Assembly (NCBI RefSeq): GCF_023276375.1 | Contig: NZ_JALLPK010000002.1 | Coordinates: 124,001 to 188,000, forward strand | Source of the DNA: Halocatena marina | GTDB lineage: Archaea > Halobacteriota > Halobacteria > Halobacteriales > Haloarculaceae | Direction: 5' to 3' | Length of the DNA: 64,000 nucleotides | Part shown: positions 55,606 through 64,000 of the stretch, piece after piece | Layout: each line of letters starts with the position of its first letter | Numbering within the stretch: the stretch's first letter is position 1 | Notes under the pieces: model-generated | The model's database searches: none | Seen by the model: the letters and a program-made list of their open reading frames with translations, nothing else | Told to the model about the DNA's origin: nothing | Translations under genes and position numbers: made by a program

Positions 55606-56028
55606 ATGTCACTAGATAACATAAACGTCCTCTTCGTTGCTGGATTTGGGCCTATTGTTCAGGACGATGCTGCGAGTCGGGAACTGTACGCCGAACTCCT
55701 GAACATTTCCTTCGAAGAAGACAACGGGTATCTGCACACGACAGAGTTACCAGGAGCCAGATATTTTGCCCTTTGGCCGCTGTCGCAGGCGGCCGAGTCC
55801 TGCTTTGGCCATGCTAGCTGGCCGAGCGATATACCGACTCCACAGGGATGGATTGAGTTCGATGTAGAGGATATCGAAGCGGCAACAGCCACGTTAGAAG
55901 CAGAAGGCTATCATCTCCTTGTTACTGCCCGAGAAGAGCCATGGGGACAGACTGTGACTCGTTTGATTGGACCGAATGGGTTGTTGATAGGAATAACACA
56001 CACTCCTTGGATGAGAGAGACGGAATAA
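55606..56028 (+). CDS. VOC-family (glyoxalase-like) protein
   Basis: The 140-residue protein has VOC-type strands: NINVLFVAGFGPIVQDDAAS then YLHTTELPGARYFALW, and a second module with EFDVEDIEAATATLEAEGY and the closing LIGPNGLLIGITHTPW. Helix DAASRELYAELL is the family helix after the first strand. It differs from the VOC gene at 1858 in length and motif. Proteins like this are often annotated as bleomycin-resistance or glyoxalase-like; substrate unknown. Confidence 0.8.
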   Translation: MSLDNINVLFVAGFGPIVQDDAASRELYAELLNISFEEDNGYLHTTELPGARYFALWPLSQAAESCFGHASWPSDIPTPQGWIEFDVEDIEAATATLEAEGYHLLVTAREEPWGQTVTRLIGPNGLLIGITHTPWMRETE

Positions 56029-56412
56029 GAACTGAATTCCAGAATCAGAGAACTCCTTCATTTCCCAGTCCGGCGAGTTTTGTCATCACTATCACATACC
56101 TCGGCGACAGTGAGTGCTTGTGCGCGAAATCGCGACAATCGGGATGCGAAGGGAGACTGTGGCGCACCAATTGGCAATCACAGCGGTCACGAACGTCTGC
56201 ACGCTCACCAACTGGTCTCACTGAGATATCGTAGACGAGCTATCTCTAGTTATAAGATATTCTACACAATAGAATGACCTAGGCAGATGATGTCGTGGAT
56301 GTACGCTCCAATAGCAGTGGGTAACCATCGGCCAGCGTTAATTTGCAACTGAGTATAACAATACATTGTTTTTGAACATAGACATAAAACGATTCCCTGC
56401 TGAGTAAGGAAT
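56029..56412. other. Non-coding gap
   Basis: About 380 bases without a supportable gene. Frames on both strands here are short and unconvincing. The 3' end has a GGA-type ribosome site before the next ATG. Confidence 0.4.
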
Positions 56413-57177
56413 ATGACGTCGTGGAAGGGTGAAAACTTTCTCAGGTCCCACAATCCAGCAATAGAGGCAATCACATCCGAAGAACGAAGAATGATTCTTG
56501 ATGCGCTTCTCACTCAGTCACCGCTTACCGAGGGGGCCCTTGTAGAATTTCTCGCAACGTCTGAGAAGGAGAGAGAATCTGATTCCCCAACGAGAGAGGC
56601 ACTTCAAATAGATCTGTTCCATACCAATCTCCCTACTCTGAAGGCTACCGATCTAATCGCTTGGGATCAAAGCAAGGAGACAGTTGAAACGACAAATCAT
56701 CCGGCACTTACTGATCCACGATTCTCCAAAATTCTCAAGCTAGATTCTGATGGGTTAAACACGGCTCTACGGGGGATTTCTCACGAATACCGACGAATTG
56801 CTCTTACTATTCTCAGAGACAAACACGAGCCGATATCCCGGGACACGCTAGCAAGAGAGATTGCTCAGCGCTGTGAAACACAGACAGTTCCAGAGACAGC
56901 GATGATCGAAGAAGTCGCCATTTCACTCCACCACACCCATTTCCCGAAGCTTTGCGAGATGAACCTCATTACGTACGACGCAGACACCGAGCGGGCTTCG
57001 TACACAGCAAACCAGACACTTGAAGAAGTGTTCAAAATCATCTACGATCCAGACCAAAGTATCGTCGATAAGTATGAAGGGTTCCTGCGTGGACTTCAGG
57101 AAACCTATCCACAACCAGGACAGGATCGCCGTACCCTAGCTGAGTGGCCTTTCTGGGGGGAATTCCACTATGGTTAA
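56413..57177 (+). CDS. Double DUF7344-like winged-helix protein
   Basis: The 254-residue soluble protein has two similar halves. Each has a winged-helix-type start (EERRMILDALLTQSPLTEGALVEFL; YRRIALTILRDKHEPISRDTLAREI) and a closing D-LFHTNLPTLKATDLIAWD or LHHTHFPKLCEMNLITYD element, the 'hnHLPkLaeag' signature of haloarchaeal DUF7344. Such domains are DNA-binding candidates. AAGGA precedes the ATG. It overlaps the following membrane gene by eight bases, the typical DUF7344-DUF7521 arrangement. Confidence 0.8.
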   Translation: MTSWKGENFLRSHNPAIEAITSEERRMILDALLTQSPLTEGALVEFLATSEKERESDSPTREALQIDLFHTNLPTLKATDLIAWDQSKETVETTNHPALTDPRFSKILKLDSDGLNTALRGISHEYRRIALTILRDKHEPISRDTLAREIAQRCETQTVPETAMIEEVAISLHHTHFPKLCEMNLITYDADTERASYTANQTLEEVFKIIYDPDQSIVDKYEGFLRGLQETYPQPGQDRRTLAEWPFWGEFHYG

Positions 57178-57556
57178 TCCTCCAGGTTTTTGGTCGTTTG
57201 TCATCACAAATATAGGATTTGTGATAGTTAGTTGCTTGTTGACTGGATTGAGCTTTCTTGCCTATCGTATGAGCAACGGTCAGCAATCGTATGCGATCGC
57301 CACCGTCGGATTTGGATGTATTCTTCTGGGTGGTGCCACAGAACTAGTGGTCATATACTTGTTCGTTCCCGACTTCGTTCTGACCGGAACAGAATTTCTA
57401 TACTTACAGGCTAGCGAAAATGTCCTGACTGCGTCTGGATTAGGATTTCTCTTCTATGCAATCACAAGGCACACGACAGATTCATCGAAGCGGCCATATG
57501 CATCATCGACTGATGAAGAAGACGTCTGGATGGCAGAGGATCTGTACGACGATTGA
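57170..57556 (+). CDS. DUF7521-like membrane protein
   Basis: The 128-residue protein has three membrane helices (VITNIGFVIVSCLLTGLSFL, IATVGFGCILLGGATELVV and a last one near LTASGLGFLFYAITRH) and an acidic tail. It follows the double DUF7344 protein with an overlap of eight bases, as usual for this haloarchaeal pair. The pair probably works as a membrane-linked regulator, but no target is known. Confidence 0.75.
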   Translation: MVNPPGFWSFVITNIGFVIVSCLLTGLSFLAYRMSNGQQSYAIATVGFGCILLGGATELVVIYLFVPDFVLTGTEFLYLQASENVLTASGLGFLFYAITRHTTDSSKRPYASSTDEEDVWMAEDLYDD

Positions 57557-58008
57557 GGCATGTTTCATAGTGGTATGATCGCGTACAATAATCGGTGCCG
57601 AATCTCTCTACACCATACCAACGTTGTAAAAGCGTGGGAGTGAAAGGGCTGCTCAACGAGCGAAAATATAACGGATGTGATCAAATGATCATGACGAGAT
57701 ATTGATGATAGGTAGGTTTCTGTGCAAATTGTGTCGTCAAAGCTGATTCAACTGCAGACGATCGCCAGAATCACCTCGGTCGGACTGGTGCAGTCATTCG
57801 ACGATATTGATCAGTTCATTAACGGCAAAGAGGTTTCACGCACTAGTATAGTGGTCAATTATCAACACATTACCCCCACTTGATGAGTTCGCTTCCCGAT
57901 CGGTCGCTCAACCCCTAATTCGACGAATATCCGTCGGACAGCAGTCGGTGGCACCCACAATCACTATCAGTGTTAGGCGAATTAGTTGTTCGTCGAGTAT
58001 GGTTTTCC
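57557..58008. other. Non-coding gap
   Basis: About 450 bases between the DUF7521-like gene and a decayed minus-strand frame. No promoter, RNA or gene was recognised. Confidence 0.4.
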
Positions 58009-58239
58009 TCACGGATCGTGATGCTCCTCGATGGCCAATTGAGCGACGACGTGATCAAGCCGTCTCTCACTGTACCAATCGGTGAAAATAGCTTCCTCAG
58101 TGGCCAACTTGACTCGTTTTCTATCACGATCACTGCAATTTGTTATCGCTGAGACTGTCAGCACCCGTTCGATGGTATGAACGGCGCAGTTGCTGGCACC
58201 TATCTCGACAGCGGATTCATCGTCCTCAATACGCAGTAA
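58009..58239 (-). pseudogene. Decayed coding remnant, family unknown
   Basis: On the minus strand 76 codons stay open with clear protein-like composition. There is a charged helix (DRDRKRVKLATEEAIF), then FTDWYSERRLDHVVAQLAIEEH, but no ATG; the only start is a GTG after about 26 codons. Stops bound it on both sides. I cannot name the family; it looks like the surviving end of a larger gene. Confidence 0.3.
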
Positions 58240-58287
58240 TTACAGAATATCGGAAACAAGTATAGTTGAGGGTCGAATGGGAGGGAT

Positions 58288-58695
58288 ATGGACGTTTTGT
58301 CTGCGCTCTCTGAGCAGTTTCCGGATCATCCACCGACCTGGAACGATATTGTGATAGCTGTGATAGCAATTTCGTGGGTGCCTCTCTATCGCACTGATTT
58401 GGAGGAAATTTCGTGGGCGATGGCAATGGGCGGCTTCGTTGCGTTTTTCGTCATACGCGGCCCGGTAGCAAATTCACCGATCGGAATGCGACTCGGGAGT
58501 TGGTGGAAAGCGATTGGACTTCGTGGTCGAGCAGTCGGTATTATCCTCTACGCCGTCGGTGTTTGGATTACGAGTCAGTTTATCTATATCTCGGTGACTC
58601 TGGTCAGTAGCATCGTCGCAGGGGGCATGCTTGCGATTGCTGTCTTCGTCTTTCTCCATGTGCTCTCTGCCAGAGAAGTGTCTGGGTGGGTGTAG
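58288..58695 (+). CDS. Four-helix membrane protein, unknown
   Basis: The 135-residue protein has helices DIVIAVIAISWVPLY, WAMAMGGFVAFFVI, VGIILYAVGVWITSQFI and SIVAGGMLAIAVFVFLHVL. GGGAGGG lies a few bases before the ATG as a strong ribosome site. A hairpin follows 21 bases after the stop. No family recognised. Confidence 0.7.
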   Translation: MDVLSALSEQFPDHPPTWNDIVIAVIAISWVPLYRTDLEEISWAMAMGGFVAFFVIRGPVANSPIGMRLGSWWKAIGLRGRAVGIILYAVGVWITSQFIYISVTLVSSIVAGGMLAIAVFVFLHVLSAREVSGWV

Positions 58696-58716
58696 ACCTA
58701 CAACATATTATCCTTG

Positions 58717-58737
58717 GCACTCACACTCGAGGAGTGC
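58717..58737 (+). terminator. Hairpin after the four-helix membrane gene
   Basis: GCACTC (58717-58722) and GAGTGC (58732-58737) form a six-base stem with a nine-base loop. An A-rich stretch follows. Position suggests a transcript end; the remaining bases to 58926 show no gene. Confidence 0.35.
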
Positions 58738-58926
58738 AAAAACATCGATTACGCCCGATCACGCACGTAGTGCAATTGTCACCAATGACAGCCCGTGTGC
58801 GGAGCCAGTTCATTGGCAGTGTGCGTGCTCGGGTCCCCGCGCAATCGTGTGGAGTGGCTCTGTTAAAATTCTCTTCTTTATATTCTTACCATGGTAGAAC
58901 TACTGGTCACTCTACGTGTAAGCCGA

Positions 58927-59679
58927 TCAAATTTTAACCGGCAGGTCAGACCGGGGAAGAATCACCCGTTTGTAGAAGACAACATAGGTGAATGTGACGA
59001 AAAGATACAGTCCACTTGTCAACAGGGATGGCCAGTCCAGAACAAAAATCAAAAACACGGCCCAGAACCCGCCCACCACAACACCACCCAGCGAAAGGAT
59101 GTGCAGCCCCTCTTTCGACTGAACCTGCAAGTCGCTCCCAGTCGTCAGCCGAATGCCAATCACTCCGCCTGTGAGAGACGCCCATGTGAGGATTGGGAGC
59201 CCACCCACCGTCCCGACGGTTGCTGGCAACTGCCGGGAAGAGCTAACGAGTATTGCCCAACCGACCAAACCAAGTGCAGCCCACGCAATACTCCGCAAGA
59301 GCTCTTCCCGGAGGATCAACCGGACTCGTGGATGCTGTAGGAACGCACGGAGTGGGTTCTCTGTACCGGCCGACTCCCCCAGCGCTCGTTTTCCCTCCGG
59401 TGAAAGCGGCCACTTCGACTCCGGATAATGGATATAATAGAGAGTCAACGAGTCAGAAAACATTTCTGTTGCAATAATTCCGTGTTCCTCCAGTTCGTTC
59501 AATCGGTTGCGGACGGTAACCTTCGAGACGTCTGGCTTGATCCGTTGTTGAATTTGCTGTAGTGAAAAGAACGGTCGATCGGTCTGTTGCATCGTCTCGA
59601 TGACGTGTCGGTGTGTGAGCTTCGTATTCACTCTCCTGTCTTCCGGCAATTGCTTAGAGATCCACGGAGGGAGTGACAT
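58927..59679 (-). CDS. Winged-helix plus membrane-domain protein
   Basis: The 250-residue protein has an N-terminal winged helix (about residues 25-85; FSLQQIQQRIKPDVSKVTVR, then LNELEEHGIIATEMF and the HYPESKWPLSPEG element). A C-terminal part follows with EELLRSIAWAALGLVGWAIL and three further helices. A DNA- or signal-reading domain joined to a membrane domain is the likely picture. The ATG at 59679 is preferred over the upstream frame because CTTTAACA lies just before it. The neighbour at 59828 is a paralog of the membrane part. Confidence 0.7.
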   Translation of the reverse strand: MSLPPWISKQLPEDRRVNTKLTHRHVIETMQQTDRPFFSLQQIQQRIKPDVSKVTVRNRLNELEEHGIIATEMFSDSLTLYYIHYPESKWPLSPEGKRALGESAGTENPLRAFLQHPRVRLILREELLRSIAWAALGLVGWAILVSSSRQLPATVGTVGGLPILTWASLTGGVIGIRLTTGSDLQVQSKEGLHILSLGGVVVGGFWAVFLIFVLDWPSLLTSGLYLFVTFTYVVFYKRVILPRSDLPVKI

Positions 59680-59827
59680 CTGTTGTCTACGAGCTGTTAA
59701 AGGGGTATGAACGCGTCGGGTTGTAGGGTTTTTGTTTTCCAGAGGTTGCACATACAGGCTGTGGCTCCGTGTTTACCAAACGATCCTACTGATCATTCGT
59801 TCTAGAGGTGCTGTCTCCAGTAGGCGG

Positions 59828-60238
59828 TTACGCTGTCATTTTAGCGGTAACGGCGCCCGGTATCACGAACCAGTACCAGAGAATAGTGATAACGGTCACC
59901 CCGACGTACGCGACAGTTACCCACAGAGCAGAATACTCACCTGCTGTGACGAGGGACACTGCGCCGACACCGCCAAGCATGGTTCCGAAAAGGAGACTCA
60001 TCACTAGACCGGCCGGCGTCTGAACCTGCAACTCTGCAGATGTCGCAGCACGAATTCCGATCGCACCCGTCGTCAGCAATGCCCACGTGAGTGCAGGCAG
60101 TCCGAAGACCGTCAGAGCCGTCGCGTCCAACCACGCTACCTCTGAAATCACGAGGGGCCATCCAACAATTCCGAGGCCGATCCACGCGATGCTTCGTAAC
60201 AATTCCTCTCGTATGATGCGCCGTCGTTGTGGCTGCAT
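59828..60238 (-). CDS. Membrane-domain paralog that lost its winged helix
   Basis: The 136-residue protein aligns with the C-terminal half of the preceding gene product: IIREELLRSIAWIGLGIVGW, then GLPALTWALLTTGAIGIRAAT and AELQVQTPAGL. It lacks the winged-helix part. An in-frame stop lies three codons before its ATG, and a remnant of the missing domain survives in another frame at 60241-60330. It may still be made, as the membrane part is intact. Confidence 0.65.
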   Translation of the reverse strand: MQPQRRRIIREELLRSIAWIGLGIVGWPLVISEVAWLDATALTVFGLPALTWALLTTGAIGIRAATSAELQVQTPAGLVMSLLFGTMLGGVGAVSLVTAGEYSALWVTVAYVGVTVITILWYWFVIPGAVTAKMTA

Positions 60239-60240
60239 AT

Positions 60241-60330
60241 CTACAGGTCAATCGAGGATTTCTGCTCGTAAAGCAACGGTGAGAATTTTGCGTTTGGATA
60301 GTGGGATTTTCCAGCCTGAAAACGAACTTT
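60241..60330 (-). pseudogene. Remnant of a winged-helix end in another frame
   Basis: Read on the minus strand in the frame ending at the TAG at 60241-60243 is KSHYPNAKFSPLLYEQ, alignable with IHYPESKWPLSPEGKR of the intact neighbour just before its membrane part. This supports decay of a once complete second copy. The bases from 60331 to 60593 hold no gene. Confidence 0.4.
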
Positions 60331-60593
60331 GCGTCCGCAAAGGTGGGCACTGAGACTTTTCGTTGAGTACACTCTCGTCTTTGTTCAACCGACTGGGATC
60401 CGTCTCGATTGGCAATACTGGACTGCTGACGGTTGCATGTTCGCTGCTCGGAATTCAATCTCCATCCAGACGGTATTGTACTGCTCGCTTGTCAGCATCC
60501 CATCACCAACTAGTTATAAATAACATACATCAGATACGATAAGAACAGATCAATGGGTATATGCTTCGTAGATGGTAGTATTGCAGTGTATTA

Positions 60594-61481
60594 ATGGTTG
60601 AAAAACTTGAGCAATCTGCAACTAATACGATAAATATTTCTCGACGAGATACGCTGAAACGTCTGGGCGTCGCCGGTGCCGTCTTGACTGCGCCGGTCCG
60701 CGCTGTGGCCGCTGATGCTGATCAGACCAGAACGATACGCCCAGACTCAAGCGGTTACGACGCTCTGGACGAAGTTGCGGTGACGATAACCGAAAGTGGA
60801 AACACTCGTGTCGATATATCCGGAACAAGAAGCACCGATATGCGGGAGACGAAGGGGTTCCGCACCCAGCTGGTTAACATTCAGACCAACGATGGGCGAT
60901 TGACTCCACAACTGGCCAGCGCCACTGTCGTCGAACTCCCCTCGTCAAAGCTCCCCAAGCAAAAGACAGACCAACCGGGAACGAGTTCGAACGCTGACAG
61001 CGGTTCCGGTACTGCCTCTTCCGACGGTAGCGACAGCAACGAAAGCGACAAACAGGGCGGTGTTTGGGCTCGGACAGAAGACCCAATCGACATTACGCTT
61101 ACCCAGACGGATCACTGGATCGAGTGGACAACCGCTGATGGAGACGTCGACTGGGTGAATTGGAACTGGAAAGCCGAGTGGCACAGCGTCGAATCCCCAC
61201 CAGCACCACCGAGTCGTGGCAAAGACACGTCCATCTGGAAGCCTAGTGACTACGGCCACTGTTACACGGATTTCGAAGGCAATGCTGTCGAGAGCAAAGC
61301 CTCCGCAGACTACTACAATTGGACGTGGGGTCACGATAAGAACAAGACAACGACTCATCACCGCATCATCGTCGAGGGCAATCCTGACGGATCGCTTGAT
61401 TGGCAAACGAGCCACTGGCACACCGGAGAAGACGCGATGTTACTCCACGTTGATGTTGGGATCCACGGTGACGATCGATAG
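60594..61481 (+). CDS. Tat-exported Trp-rich protein, unknown
   Basis: The 295-residue product has a Tat leader (SRRDTLKRLGVAGAVLTAPV), a Ser/Gly/Asp-rich linker around residues 130-160, and a C-terminal domain with unusual aromatic density: WIEWTTADGDVDWVNWNWKA and YNWTWGHDKN, then DWQTSHWHTGED. No family was recognised. The His and Trp content would suit metal or polysaccharide contact, which is speculation. Confidence 0.7.
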   Translation: MVEKLEQSATNTINISRRDTLKRLGVAGAVLTAPVRAVAADADQTRTIRPDSSGYDALDEVAVTITESGNTRVDISGTRSTDMRETKGFRTQLVNIQTNDGRLTPQLASATVVELPSSKLPKQKTDQPGTSSNADSGSGTASSDGSDSNESDKQGGVWARTEDPIDITLTQTDHWIEWTTADGDVDWVNWNWKAEWHSVESPPAPPSRGKDTSIWKPSDYGHCYTDFEGNAVESKASADYYNWTWGHDKNKTTTHHRIIVEGNPDGSLDWQTSHWHTGEDAMLLHVDVGIHGDDR

Positions 61482-61499
61482 TCGCTAATTCTGTATTGA

Positions 61500-61814
61500 T
61501 CAGGAGAGTAGTCGCCAGAGATGGCGAAGAATAGTGGCTGTAAGAGCAGCTATGAAATAGAACCATACACCGCTAAGAGCAAAGAACCAAGGTGTACCGA
61601 GGAATCCGGATGGCAGCATCGGAGTTGTGATCGCAGTGAAGCCGATGAGAACAAAGTATCCGGGGACTGCAAGCAGTGACGTTATTGATGATTCGATCGC
61701 TGCTGCGAGACCGAAGGGGACGATAAGGAGGAGAAAAATGACCAATATATCGGGTCGCAGTAGCCATCGTCTGAACCAACTCTCAGAGTCAGATTTCGGT
61801 CCCTTCTGTATCAT
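61500..61814 (-). CDS. Three-helix membrane protein, unknown
   Basis: The 104-residue protein has a polar start with WFRRWLLRPD, then helices ILVIFLLLIVPFGLAAAI, LLAVPGYFVLIGFTAI and WFFALSGVWFYFIAALTA. No family recognised. It converges with the Trp-rich Tat substrate, 18 bases between stops. Confidence 0.6.
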   Translation of the reverse strand: MIQKGPKSDSESWFRRWLLRPDILVIFLLLIVPFGLAAAIESSITSLLAVPGYFVLIGFTAITTPMLPSGFLGTPWFFALSGVWFYFIAALTATILRHLWRLLS

Positions 61815-61991
61815 TGGAAACTCCTGTGTTATCTCACAATTTGAGCCTTATTAAATTGGATATGAGCTGTCTTGGGATCCTGAACAGAAATCTTGACTGA
61901 ATGTACAGTAGACATGCTGACCGATAACAAATAAAAATTTACACAACCAACATATTGTTTAGGTTATATAGAATATTCATTGCCGAATTAA

Positions 61992-64000
<2,009 letters not shown>

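Overview
The window reads as haloarchaeal DNA. The proteins are acidic, with many Asp and Glu residues. Twin-arginine (Tat) signals and lipoboxes replace ordinary Sec leaders. Several families are typical of Halobacteria: bacterio-opsin-activator-type HTH regulators, HalOD1-like domains, DUF7344/DUF7521 pairs and a fused TatCt. Many start codons lie about 27 bases downstream of a TATA-like box, so leaderless transcripts are likely. Base composition by eye is only moderately GC-rich and gene density is low, with long AT-rich gaps and gene remnants. This suggests an accessory region or megaplasmid, but the sequence alone does not decide that, and I do not name a species.

1-14.7 kb is metabolic. 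It opens with the end of a DapA/KDG-aldolase-type gene joined to a lone TOBE domain, then a D-2-hydroxyacid dehydrogenase and a VOC protein. A coherent block follows: fused TRAP permease, tartrate/D-malate-type decarboxylating dehydrogenase, TAXI solute-binding lipoprotein, IclR regulator, glycerate 2-kinase and pyruvate kinase. Together they could import a C4 hydroxy-dicarboxylate and take it through glycerate and 2-phosphoglycerate towards pyruvate. A glycoside-hydrolase-like protein follows.

15.6-25.8 kb holds an ArsR/SRPBCC/DUF1801 operon, a DoxX-AhpD pair with an HTH-10 regulator, an acyl-CoA synthetase, a left-handed beta-helix protein and small membrane proteins, including a 56-residue one at 24534-24704. 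25.8-33.1 kb holds a glycosyltransferase with two small membrane proteins, an SDR enzyme divergent from an HTH-10 regulator, and an ABC exporter with a Tat lipoprotein.

33.7-46.5 kb is rich in exported and membrane proteins: a PQQ-type propeller coupled to a membrane protein, an isolated TatCt, two large Tat substrates or nuclease lipoproteins, and a nicotianamine-synthase-like gene overlapping a HalOD1-like ORF. Near 42 kb a palindromic TATA box faces three adjacent stem-loops that may be a structured RNA. 46.7-49.1 kb is a second ArsR/SRPBCC operon, sharing with the first an operator-like palindrome over the start codon.

49-64 kb holds small zinc-ribbon and membrane proteins, a methyltransferase divergent from an HTH-10 regulator, a GNAT, a phytoene-desaturase-like flavoprotein, a DUF7344/DUF7521 pair, a tandem duplication of a winged-helix membrane protein whose second copy has lost its N-terminus, and the first two thirds of a catalase-peroxidase that runs off the right edge. 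I saw no rRNA, tRNA, CRISPR array, intact insertion sequence or replication origin.
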